A stretch of DNA of 17,250 nucleotides from Clostridiales bacterium UBA7001 (GCA_002449785.1 DJXP01000072.1:1-17250); one strand, 5' to 3'. Positions 1 through 6,776 are shown, counted from the stretch's first letter. Program-made: numbers and translations. Notes: generated by a model not told the origin, from the sequence alone.

Positions 1-184
1 TTATGGCACCCTTTCAAGGCAAGCTTGAACTATTTCCATAAAATAAATTAAGATTTTTTAAACAAAAATTACTTTCAAGGCGCATTATTTTTTCAAAAAA
101 TTAATAACAACTAGCCTTTTATATCTTAATTACTGCAAATTGTAATAATTTAACATAAAATTATAAATAAATTTTCTTCAATTA

Positions 185-213
185 TTGTCAATAAAAATCG
201 AATATGATAAAAT
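185..213 (+). promoter_or_regulatory. Sigma-A-type promoter for the membrane sigma factor gene
   Basis: A -35 box TTGTCA (185-190) is followed after 17 bases by TAAAAT (208-213). The -10 is preceded by TG one base upstream (205-206), an extended -10. A strong AAGGAG ribosome binding site follows at 228-233. Spacing and position just before the GTG start support a real promoter; no operator is recognised. Confidence 0.65.
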
Positions 214-240
214 TTTAAAAGATATATAAGGAGACAAAAA

Positions 241-1065
241 GTGGATAATATAAATAAAGAAGAATTACATAATATATTTCAAAAAATTAGAAATGGCGAT
301 AATGAAGGAATAGAAGAATTATTTGTAAAATATAAAAAAATAGTAAAAGATATTTCTTTTTGTATTGTTAAAGATATAAATATAGTAGATGAAGTTGTTC
401 AACTTTTCTTTTTAAAAATAATGCAAATTGACAAGAACAAATTGCCTAGCACAAATGAACTTAGTTGGATTTATACTGTTACAAAAAATCAAACTATAGA
501 TTTTTTAAGAAAACAACATAAAGATATAGACATTGATTTAATTTATAATATTAAAGATGAAGACAATGATATTAATAAAATAATTGATAAAGATAAGTTT
601 AATAGTATGTTGCAGGGATTAGATGAGCTAGATAGAGAAATAATATCATTAAAAGTTCTATCAAATTTTACATTTAAAGAGATTGGAATAATATTAAATA
701 TGCCAACCGCTACTGTACAGTGGAAATACTATAAAGATATTAATACATTGAAAGTATTATTAAGTAATATAGCTATGTTTATAATTACTACAATTATTTA
801 TATTAATAGTAAATTTATTAATAAAATTGAAAATTCCAGAGAGCTAAAGGAGTCAGCAGATAATCATATTGCAAATGATAATTATCAGCAATTCTTTGAT
901 GCAGTAGATTCTGCTGCTGATTATTCTGGAACTAGTAAAACATTTTTTTTTAAAACCTCTAATGTTTTTTTATTAATATCAATAATATTATTTATTATAA
1001 CAATTATTAGCTTTATTTTTTTCATAAAACGCCAACAAAAGAGGTATAAAAAATCGTCTAAATAA
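241..1065 (+). CDS. ECF-like sigma-70 family factor with C-terminal two-helix membrane hairpin
   Basis: The first 170 residues look like a small sigma-70 family factor. A region 2 spans about residues 10-92, with the DEVVQ motif at 50-54 and the WIYTVTKNQ-to-LRKQ helix near 76-92. A region 4 helix-turn-helix lies at about 122-170 (LDELDREIISL, then FTFKEIGIILNMPTATVQ). Unlike typical ECF factors of 160-200 residues, it continues with a hydrophobic helix (about 172-192), a polar loop of roughly 48 residues (193-240), a second helix (241-262) and a basic tail. Basic residues at the C-terminus predict both ends in the cytoplasm and the loop outside. The GTG start has AAGGAG seven bases upstream (228-233) and its own promoter. 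No separate anti-sigma gene is visible next to it. I infer a membrane-tethered regulator that senses through the loop; its targets are unknown. Confidence 0.8.
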   Translation: MDNINKEELHNIFQKIRNGDNEGIEELFVKYKKIVKDISFCIVKDINIVDEVVQLFFLKIMQIDKNKLPSTNELSWIYTVTKNQTIDFLRKQHKDIDIDLIYNIKDEDNDINKIIDKDKFNSMLQGLDELDREIISLKVLSNFTFKEIGIILNMPTATVQWKYYKDINTLKVLLSNIAMFIITTIIYINSKFINKIENSRELKESADNHIANDNYQQFFDAVDSAADYSGTSKTFFFKTSNVFLLISIILFIITIISFIFFIKRQQKRYKKSSK

Positions 1066-1105
1066 TAGAGTAATAAATATTTATATTAAATAAGAGGAAA
1101 ACTAT

Positions 1106-2149
1106 ATGAAAAAACAAATTGTATTAATATATAGTGTTATTCATTTTATTGTAGATTTAGCTTGTTGCATTTTAGTAACAAATATTATATCTCAAAAAAT
1201 AGGTGGCACAATAAGTTATTTTTTTGGTGTAATTATTTATAATTTTTGTGGTTTCGCTCTTCAGCTTCCAATAGGAGTAGTTGCAGATAAAGTCAACAAA
1301 AATGCAATTATAAGTGGTATAGGATGTTTGTTTGTGGCAATAGCATATGGATTTTCTCATTTTGGAATAATTGCATGTATAATCGCGGGAATAGGAAACT
1401 CATTATTTCATGTGGGTGGTGGAATAGATGTACTAAATATTAGCGACAAAAAAGCAACACTTTCTGGTATTTTTGTATCAACTGGAGCTATGGGAATTTT
1501 TTTAGGCACTAAATCAGGTCCTGCTGGGTTTGATAAATATTACATAATTATAGGTGCACTTATTATATCTTTTATTTTATTATTATGGCTATATACAAAA
1601 ATAAAAGATAAGGTATCTAATTTAGAAGTTTTAATACCACATCTAACATCAAACGAAATAATTGCTATTATATGTTTAATATTTACTGTTTGTGTAAGAA
1701 GTTATGTTGGAATGATCCTAGCATTTGATTGGAAAAGTAATTTTGTTTTAGCTTTTGCAGCTATATTTGCAGTTGTGTTTGGAAAAATGCTAGGAGGTAT
1801 AATTGGAGATAAAATTGGTTTTAAAAAGATTTCAATAATTTCACTATGTGTATCTGCTATTCTATTTATTTTTGCATTTGATAATAGCGCTCTTGGAATT
1901 CTCGCAATTTTATTTTTTAATATGACTATGCCAATAACACTTACTGCCTTAAGTAATATGATGATTAATAATAAAGGAATGGCTTTTGGACTTTTAACTG
2001 TTGCATTATTTATAGGCTCTATTCCTACATTTTTCGGATATACCAATTTAGCTTTTACACCTTTAGGACTTTTTGTTATAACCATAGTCTCTGCTATTGT
2101 TTTATATATTGGTATAGATAAATATGATAAATATGAAGAAAGGCAATAA
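1106..2149 (+). CDS. MFS transporter, Fsr-like
   Basis: A polytopic inner-membrane protein with about ten or eleven hydrophobic helices. A major facilitator motif A is seen after the second helix as GVVADKVNKN (57-66). The segment GNSLFHVGGG (97-106) resembles the fourth-helix region of the fosmidomycin-resistance (Fsr) branch. At 347 residues it is shorter than the usual 390-420. The substrate cannot be read from sequence. The start has AAGAGGA at 1092-1098, and the gene sits 40 bases behind the sigma factor gene and five bases before the next membrane gene, so all three are probably one transcript. An interior fragment of a second copy (NLCFALQLLIGVVADKV) survives in the pseudogene at 3841-3920, so the gene has been duplicated locally. 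Confidence 0.8.
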   Translation: MKKQIVLIYSVIHFIVDLACCILVTNIISQKIGGTISYFFGVIIYNFCGFALQLPIGVVADKVNKNAIISGIGCLFVAIAYGFSHFGIIACIIAGIGNSLFHVGGGIDVLNISDKKATLSGIFVSTGAMGIFLGTKSGPAGFDKYYIIIGALIISFILLLWLYTKIKDKVSNLEVLIPHLTSNEIIAIICLIFTVCVRSYVGMILAFDWKSNFVLAFAAIFAVVFGKMLGGIIGDKIGFKKISIISLCVSAILFIFAFDNSALGILAILFFNMTMPITLTALSNMMINNKGMAFGLLTVALFIGSIPTFFGYTNLAFTPLGLFVITIVSAIVLYIGIDKYDKYEERQ

Positions 2150-2154
2150 AAAAT

Positions 2155-2484
2155 ATGGTATATAGTTTAATAATATCATTATTTTTAACAATTGTAATAG
2201 AACTTTCTACTTCTTTATTATTAGGAGTAAGAAGCAAGAGAGATATTTTAGTTTGTATTTTAGTAAACACATGTACAAACCCCGCTGTTGTTTATATTGC
2301 TAATTTATTAATTTTATATAGCAATCAAACTATTTATAATATAATAGTTACAATAATGGAAATATCTGTAATTTTTATAGAATTTATATTATATAAAAAA
2401 TGTTTACAAGATTATAAAAAATCATCTTTTGTTTTATCTTTTATTAATAATTCTATTTCTTGGACAATAGGGACGTTCCTTTAA
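2155..2484 (+). CDS. Small polytopic membrane protein, 3' end replaced by REP-like element
   Basis: A 109-residue hydrophobic protein with three clear membrane helices (about 3-24, 30-55 and 58-82) and the start of a fourth (from about 91). Loops contain GVRSKRD (24-30) and CTNPAVV (40-46); I do not recognise a named family. It begins five bases after the MFS stop, with AAAGG at 2139-2143, so translation is probably coupled. The final four codons and stop (2470-2484) lie inside a GGGAC palindrome. The related fragment in the pseudogene ends differently (SMGLIMF) at exactly this point, so the C-terminus is probably truncated or replaced. The pseudogene copy also lacks 21 bases equivalent to 2401-2421, lying between two TATAAAAAA repeats. 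Confidence 0.65.
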   Translation: MVYSLIISLFLTIVIELSTSLLLGVRSKRDILVCILVNTCTNPAVVYIANLLILYSNQTIYNIIVTIMEISVIFIEFILYKKCLQDYKKSSFVLSFINNSISWTIGTFL

Positions 2485-2515
2485 GTCCAGATTTTTGAAC
2501 TTAAGGGACACTCCT
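2470..2515 (+). repeat. REP-like palindromic element
   Basis: GGGACGTTCCT (2470-2480) and GGGACACTCCT (2505-2515) are 35 bases apart. Between them TTAAGTCC (2481-2488) pairs with GAACTTAA (2497-2504), giving an imperfect stem of about 11 pairs with a loop of 8. It is much richer in G and C than its surroundings. GGGACGTTCC/GGGACACTCC motifs resemble the REP-type palindromes of Clostridia that RAYT-family transposases can spread; no transposase gene is in the window. There is no T-run, so it is a poor intrinsic terminator. I see one copy only. Confidence 0.5.
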
Positions 2516-2558
2516 CCTGAATAGTTATTAATGAATAAGATTATTTGGATGGAAAGAT

Positions 2559-3467
2559 ATGAAATTATTAGATAGAAAAAGAATATTTTTTATTGATTTA
2601 ATAATAATTGTAATAATAATTACAATTATTCGAATAGTTTTTTTTATAAGAATGGATAATTACCCAAGTTTAGTTGATTTTACTCCATTTTTGAATAATA
2701 ATAATTTAATAAAAACTGAAGCGCAATTTAAAATAAATGAGAATTTACCCAAAATAGAAGCTGCAAGTGCGTTTTATCCATTTACTGCTAATCTTGTCCA
2801 AACAATTTATAATAAAGATTCATATAAAAATGACATGGTTAAAATGGTATCTACATCACAAACATTTCAAGATTTAATTAATGGTGAAGCAGATATTATA
2901 ATAGTTACTAATCCTTCTGATGAACAAAAAAAGTTGATAGAAGAATCTAAAGTAGATTTAATGTATATAACATTATTTCAAGAACCTTTAGCAATTATAT
3001 TAAATAAAGAAAATCCTATTGATAATATGACCATTGAGCAGATAAAAAGTATTTATTATAATAGCAAATCGAATTGGAATAATTTTTCTGGAATGAACCA
3101 CATAGTTAATGCTTATCAGCTAGAAAAAAATAATGGCAGTCAAACATGTTTTGAAAATATTGTAAAAAACAATAATTTAAACAAATATCATCATGAAATA
3201 AAACTTATGCCTGACATAATAGATAAAGTCGGAAAAGATAAATCAGCGATAGCTTATACGTTTTATTCTTATTATTCAAAAATGCATAAGAATAAAAATG
3301 TAAAAGTAATTGATGTAGATAATCAAAATATTAATTTAGAAAGTTATCCATTATTATTTGACGTATATTTGATATATAGAGCTGATAATAGTAATGAAAA
3401 TATAAAAGAAATTGTAAATTGGATAAGTTCTGATGAAGGACAAAGAATAATAGATTTAATAAAATAA
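2559..3467 (+). CDS. Membrane-anchored PstS-like solute-binding protein
   Basis: An N-terminal signal anchor (about 10-30) without a lipobox cysteine leads to a periplasmic-binding-protein fold of the phosphate-binding PstS class, facing outward. Family-like landmarks in order are AASAFYPFTANLVQ (68-81), the ligand-loop opening; NMTIEQIKSIYYN (156-168) followed by SNWNNFSG; NNGSQTCFE (191-199), matching the GSGT-type phosphate loop with Q for G; SAIAYTFYSYYS (229-240); and ESYPLLFDVYLIYR (261-274). At 302 residues it is a normal length. No pstC, pstA or pstB lies nearby, and the neighbours are a sigma factor and small membrane proteins, so it may sense a ligand rather than import phosphate. 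The start has only a weak GGATGG (2547-2552) upstream. Confidence 0.7.
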   Translation: MKLLDRKRIFFIDLIIIVIIITIIRIVFFIRMDNYPSLVDFTPFLNNNNLIKTEAQFKINENLPKIEAASAFYPFTANLVQTIYNKDSYKNDMVKMVSTSQTFQDLINGEADIIIVTNPSDEQKKLIEESKVDLMYITLFQEPLAIILNKENPIDNMTIEQIKSIYYNSKSNWNNFSGMNHIVNAYQLEKNNGSQTCFENIVKNNNLNKYHHEIKLMPDIIDKVGKDKSAIAYTFYSYYSKMHKNKNVKVIDVDNQNINLESYPLLFDVYLIYRADNSNENIKEIVNWISSDEGQRIIDLIK

Positions 3468-3480
3468 GGGAGGTATAGTT

Positions 3481-3732
3481 ATGAAAAAAAATATTATAAA
3501 AACACTATTTTTAAGTGTAGTACTAGTTATTATTTTTAATTCTATATGCTTTGCAGATGAAATAACTGTTAATGATTATCCTAAGAATAATAATACTTAT
3601 AGCTTATTATTTATTGGTGGTATTGTCTTAGCTGTTGTAATAATTTCTATAGTTATTTTAAAAGCAATTAGCAATAAAAAAGAGTTAAACAATAGTTCTA
3701 ATGAAAATAAGGAAAGAGAGGAAAAATTATAA
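3481..3732 (+). CDS. Small signal-peptide, single-helix membrane protein
   Basis: An 83-residue protein with an N-terminal signal peptide (1-25) ending in CFA before D26, a short outside segment of about 15 residues (EITVNDYPKNNNTY, 27-40), one membrane helix (41-62) and a charged cytoplasmic tail. The plan matches the 99-residue protein at 6447, which shares the CFAD junction, so they look like distant paralogues. AAGGGAGG (3466-3473) overlaps the stop of the PstS-like gene, so the two are probably co-translated. Its own stop overlaps the dead start codon of the pseudogene that follows. I do not recognise a named family; a structural or signalling role at the membrane is a guess. Confidence 0.65.
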   Translation: MKKNIIKTLFLSVVLVIIFNSICFADEITVNDYPKNNNTYSLLFIGGIVLAVVIISIVILKAISNKKELNNSSNENKEREEKL

Positions 3733-4005
3733 AAAAGAAATTTAATAGAATAATTGGTTTAGTCATACTATTAATATTAGCTATTCAAACTTTTTGTTTT
3801 GCTGATGTTATTGCACCTAATGAACCAAGAAAAACATTTGAATTTATGTTTCGCCCTTCAGCTTCTAATAGGAGTAGTTGCAGATAAAGTCAGCAAAAAT
3901 GCAATTATAATTGGTATAGAATATATATTATATAAAAAATCATCTTTTGTTTTATCTTTAATAAATAATACATTTTCTTATTCTATGGGATTAATAATGT
4001 TTTGA
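3729..4005 (+). pseudogene. Three-part chimeric gene remnant (small signal-peptide protein, MFS, small membrane protein)
   Basis: Three degraded fragments of genes found intact elsewhere in the window are joined end to end. Positions 3729-3840 match the 5' end of the 6447 gene, including GAGGAAAAATT just upstream, but the ATG is now ATA (3729-3731); its frame runs into a stop at 3885-3887. Positions 3841-3920 match MFS codons around 1241-1325 in another frame, with one codon deleted. Positions 3916-4003 match the end of the 2155 gene, minus 21 bases. The last two are fused in frame (VADKVSKNAIIIGIEYILYKK) to a stop at 4003-4005. Junctions fall on short shared AT-rich stretches such as TATAGAA. 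A 68-codon open frame starting at 3799 exists, but its first 14 residues come from the wrong frame of the first fragment. I judge the whole stretch non-functional. Confidence 0.8.
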
Positions 4006-4072
4006 TAATATAAAATTGGTGTAGATCTTTTTTCAAAAATATATCATTTATATTTCAATTTGTTTTCATGCA

Positions 4073-4102
4073 TTGAAGAGGAAATTATATTTATAGTATT
4101 AT
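4073..4102 (+). promoter_or_regulatory. Possible promoter for the 4137 operon
   Basis: TTGAAG (4073-4078) and TATTAT (4097-4102) are 18 bases apart, 35 bases before the ATG at 4137. The rest of 4006-4136, after the pseudogene, shows only AT-rich sequence. The boxes are imperfect and such matches are common in AT-rich DNA, so confidence is low. Confidence 0.35.
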
Positions 4103-4136
4103 TATATTAAATTATAATTAGTGAGAGGAGTTTTTT

Positions 4137-5621
4137 ATGTCTATAAGAAAAGTACCAGATGACGAAATATTAAAAATACCTGGATCAGGTATTGTTAGTT
4201 TAATTGTAAAAAGACAAAAAGGCGCCAAATTAAGCGATTATCTTGTTTATATAAAAGAAAATGGTGAAGAAATAAGCAATGGTAGAGGGCCTAAATCAAG
4301 TGAGTATACATTTGATGGAGGAAGTAGTAAGGACGATTCAATTATTGGTAATGGTGCTGGAATTAAAAGTGATAGTAGCATAAGTGATAGTCAAGGATTA
4401 GAAGGTTACACATCAGATAGAATAGAAAGTGGAAGTGATAGTTCCGGATTAGAAGGTTACACATCAGATAGAATAGAAAGTGGAAGTGATACTCATATTA
4501 TTGATGGCGTGAGTGGAACAGGAGAATATACATCAGAACAATTTGAAATTGATGATAATATGGATGGAGAAGAAGATTCAAAGGAAGATGATGAAGATAA
4601 AAAAAGAGGTTTACCACTATTAAAAAAATATGCCATAAGAGGAGCTTCACTAGGACTTGCTGGTTTATTGCTTTTGGCTATTGGAGGGACAAAACAAATA
4701 ACTCATAAAACAACTTATTCTATGAGTGATTATTCTTCAGTAGAAGAAGTATCTGATATTGAATTAATATGTATAGATGGAAAGTATGTTCAGTATGCAG
4801 GTTCAGTATATCAAGATCCTGGAAAAATGATCCATGATATGAGGGATGCTGCAATTGGTGAACAAAATGGAAATTATGAAGGAATACAAAAGTATTTTTC
4901 ATCTCAAACAGAAGAAGAAAGAATTGCAGAAGAAGAAAAAATTCTAGCCATTTCAGATGCATTTCAGGAACAACAAAGATTAATTAGTGAAAATGAAGAA
5001 ATATTAAGATCACCTACTGCAACTGATAGTGAGAAAAAAAATGCTCTTGAAAATATAAAAAGTGCAAAAAAAGAAATGAAAAAAATTTATCATGATAATT
5101 TAGAGTTATATTTAACTTATACTGAAGCAGCTAGAGATGCTTATGATAGTTATAGTGATGATAGAACACAGCAAGAAAAAGAATTGACTCGACTTGGCGA
5201 AAGTGAATATACTATTGCTATGAAAAATTTGGATTTAGATGTTCAGAGTTTACAAGATTCTTTAACTGTTTTAGATAATCCACAAATGTTGTTTAAAGAG
5301 CCACCATCACCAGAGGGAACAGTTGATACTACATATATAGTTGACACTTCTGTTTTGGGACATGATATACAATTTGGTATGGTTAAATCAGATGAAGTAA
5401 CAGAATTAGAGTATGATCCTGCAATTTCTGCTCAAAAAGGCGGAAGTACTATAACTAATGGTGAGGTCATTATATCAGAACAAGCTATTCAAACTACTCA
5501 TACAACAAGAAAGGGAATATTTGCTGTAATGGATATTCTTTCGAGAGCTTTACGAGGTGAAGAAATTGGCCAGATTAGTTTTTTTGGAAGAAAAATTCAT
5601 GATGATCCACATATTAAATAA
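4137..5621 (+). CDS. Bitopic membrane protein with acidic repeat region and external coiled coil
   Basis: I do not recognise this 494-residue protein. Residues 1-50 form a small ordered start (LKIPGSGIVSLIVKRQKGAKLSDYL lies within it). Residues 51-155 are Ser/Gly/Asp-rich and probably disordered, with a tandem GLEGYTSDRIESGSD unit at 87-101 and 104-118 and a weaker GEYTSEQFE at 129-137. A basic patch (KKRGLPLLKKYAIRG, 155-169) precedes one membrane helix (about 167-184), which places the N-terminal part in the cytoplasm and residues 190-494 outside. The outer part has a charged coiled-coil stretch (about 256-350) and a beta-rich end. AGAGGAG (4124-4130) fixes the start. Two soluble-looking genes follow closely (5643, 6120), so the three probably form a complex or operon. 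Confidence 0.65.
   Translation: MSIRKVPDDEILKIPGSGIVSLIVKRQKGAKLSDYLVYIKENGEEISNGRGPKSSEYTFDGGSSKDDSIIGNGAGIKSDSSISDSQGLEGYTSDRIESGSDSSGLEGYTSDRIESGSDTHIIDGVSGTGEYTSEQFEIDDNMDGEEDSKEDDEDKKRGLPLLKKYAIRGASLGLAGLLLLAIGGTKQITHKTTYSMSDYSSVEEVSDIELICIDGKYVQYAGSVYQDPGKMIHDMRDAAIGEQNGNYEGIQKYFSSQTEEERIAEEEKILAISDAFQEQQRLISENEEILRSPTATDSEKKNALENIKSAKKEMKKIYHDNLELYLTYTEAARDAYDSYSDDRTQQEKELTRLGESEYTIAMKNLDLDVQSLQDSLTVLDNPQMLFKEPPSPEGTVDTTYIVDTSVLGHDIQFGMVKSDEVTELEYDPAISAQKGGSTITNGEVIISEQAIQTTHTTRKGIFAVMDILSRALRGEEIGQISFFGRKIHDDPHIK
4382..4491 (+). repeat. 51-bp in-frame tandem repeat, about 2.2 copies
   Basis: The unit at 4382-4432 repeats at 4433-4483 and runs on to 4491. The only differences are three adjacent bases (CAA at 4392-4394, TCC at 4443-4445). 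The period of 51 keeps frame, adding 17 residues per copy. Near identity in DNA as well as protein points to a recent duplication and possible copy-number variation. Confidence 0.85.
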
Positions 5622-5642
5622 TTAATTGAAAAGGAGATTACA

Positions 5643-6113
5643 ATGGAAAAAACTGCTATAAACACAGATAGATTATTTGTAGAGACACAGGAAATTTTTA
5701 AATACTTAGATAAAAAAATATATGATAAAATTCCAGAAAAAATTAAAAAGATTATAAATGAGTATGAAGGAAATTATAAATTTAAATATGATATAAGTAA
5801 AGAATTAAATGAACAAGATATACTGCAAGAAACAAAAGACTTGGTTGTAGGTATATATTATAAATATGTAGCTGATGAAGAAAGTAAAAAGAAGATTATT
5901 AATAATATCGTAGAATATGAAGAAATACAACTACAAAGAGAAAAAGAACTAAGTGAAAAATATTCTGTTGACAATATTTTTAAAGGTAGTGATATAGAAG
6001 AAAGAAGTCGAAATAATTTAAATGATAATGAGTCTCAATTGCAAATTGTAAAAAAAGATTCATTATTTAAAATTATTATTAATAAAATATTTAGTTTTTT
6101 TAAGAAAGGATAA
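5643..6113 (+). CDS. Conserved-looking cytoplasmic protein of unknown function
   Basis: A 156-residue soluble, largely helical protein without a signal peptide. The first 100 residues look like a compact domain (FKYLDKKIYDKIPEKIKK at about 19-36, then DISKELNEQDILQETKDLV, then a YYKYVADEESKKK helix). Residues 100-139 are charged and probably flexible. The tail, KDSLFKIIINKIFSFFKKG (138-156), is a short amphipathic or membrane-touching helix. I recall similar small proteins in Clostridia but no assigned function. AAGGAG (5631-5636) six bases before the ATG fixes the start. It lies 21 bases after the 494-residue membrane protein and seven before the 88-residue gene, which suggests shared function. 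Confidence 0.65.
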   Translation: MEKTAINTDRLFVETQEIFKYLDKKIYDKIPEKIKKIINEYEGNYKFKYDISKELNEQDILQETKDLVVGIYYKYVADEESKKKIINNIVEYEEIQLQREKELSEKYSVDNIFKGSDIEERSRNNLNDNESQLQIVKKDSLFKIIINKIFSFFKKG

Positions 6114-6119
6114 ATAATA

Positions 6120-6386
6120 ATGAATAATGATTTTGAAAAAGGAAATATATTAGAATTTGATCGCATTGGGACAACAATAGTTCTGGGAAATATAGAATAT
6201 GATTCTAGTTTATATGCATTAGTTTGTCCTTTTACAAATAATAAAGATGGTAAGATTAAAGCTGATTTAAAAGAACTTATTTTGTTAAAAAATGAGAAAA
6301 ATGATGTGCAAGCTGTAACAAATTATAATATTATTTCAAATGTTGTTCCACAAATATTAAAAAAGGAAAATATAAATCTTGAATAA
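6120..6386 (+). CDS. Small soluble protein of unknown function
   Basis: An 88-residue protein with a beta-rich first half (GNILEFDRIGTTIVLGNIEY, 8-27; YALVCPFTN, 32-40) and a helical end, no signal peptide and no membrane helix. The pattern suggests a small beta-barrel or SH3-like fold, but I cannot name a family. AAAGGA (6105-6110) lies inside the last codons of the preceding gene, nine bases before the ATG, so it is likely translationally coupled. It is the last gene of the 4137 group, since an intrinsic terminator follows at 6397-6428. Confidence 0.6.
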   Translation: MNNDFEKGNILEFDRIGTTIVLGNIEYDSSLYALVCPFTNNKDGKIKADLKELILLKNEKNDVQAVTNYNIISNVVPQILKKENINLE

Positions 6387-6396
6387 TAAGTTAAAG

Positions 6397-6428
6397 AACA
6401 ATTTCATGTATATTGAAATTGTTTTTTT
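6397..6428 (+). terminator. Intrinsic terminator after the 4137-6386 group
   Basis: AACAATTTCA (6397-6406) pairs perfectly with TGAAATTGTT (6414-6423) around a seven-base loop, followed by T residues to 6428. It lies 11 bases after the 6120 gene stop and separates it from the small membrane protein at 6447. Confidence 0.8.
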
Positions 6429-6446
6429 ATAAAAGGAGGAAAAATT

Positions 6447-6746
6447 ATGAAAAAGAAATTTATTAGAATAATTGGTTTAGTTTTATTATTAATATTAGCT
6501 ATTCAAACTTTTTGTTTTGCTGATATCATTGCACCTAACGAACCAAGAAAACCATTTAAACCAATAACAAATAATGACACAATAGAGATAACCAAAGGCC
6601 AGCTTGCACTTTTAATACTGTTAATTGCTATTGCATTTATTTCATTATTTGTAGTTACATACTATTTTATTAGTAAATATTCATCTAATAATAGACCAGT
6701 ATATGGTAATAGTGAAAATACTCAAGAAGAATCAGATAAAAAATAG
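6447..6746 (+). CDS. Small signal-peptide, single-helix membrane protein (paralogue)
   Basis: A 99-residue protein with a signal peptide (1-25, ending TFCFA before D26), a proline-rich outside segment (IIAPNEPRKPFKPI, 27-40), one membrane helix (about 52-76) and a polar cytoplasmic tail rich in N, E and K. AAAGGAGG (6432-6439) sits seven bases upstream. It is the intact parent, or sister, of the first fragment in the pseudogene at 3729, and shares its plan with the 83-residue protein at 3481. It begins 18 bases after a terminator, so it depends on read-through or an unseen promoter. Function unknown; the repeated presence of such proteins beside the PstS-like and MFS genes suggests they belong to the same module. 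Confidence 0.65.
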   Translation: MKKKFIRIIGLVLLLILAIQTFCFADIIAPNEPRKPFKPITNNDTIEITKGQLALLILLIAIAFISLFVVTYYFISKYSSNNRPVYGNSENTQEESDKK

Positions 6747-6747
6747 A

Positions 6748-6776
6748 TTGCTAAAAAATATTATTATTGATATACT
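6748..6776 (+). promoter_or_regulatory. Promoter for the alcohol dehydrogenase gene
   Basis: TTGCTA (6748-6753) and TATACT (6771-6776) are 17 bases apart. TG one base before the -10 (6768-6769) makes an extended -10. It lies directly after the 6447 gene and 48 bases before the ATG at 6825. Confidence 0.6.

Noticed and set aside
1..184. Direct repeat CTTTCAAGGC at 11-20 and 72-81, with a small TTCAAG/CTTGAA inverted repeat at 13-29
   Set aside because: Only ten bases, two copies, no coding or RNA structure attached. It may be the tail of something outside the window. No gene seen.
1702..2085. 127-codon minus-strand open frame
   Set aside because: Lies wholly within the MFS gene, has no binding site and no protein features.
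3799..4005. 68-codon open frame as a real gene
   Set aside because: Its first 14 residues are an out-of-frame reading of a signal-peptide gene fragment, and the rest is fused MFS and small membrane protein pieces. Better explained as a chimeric remnant.
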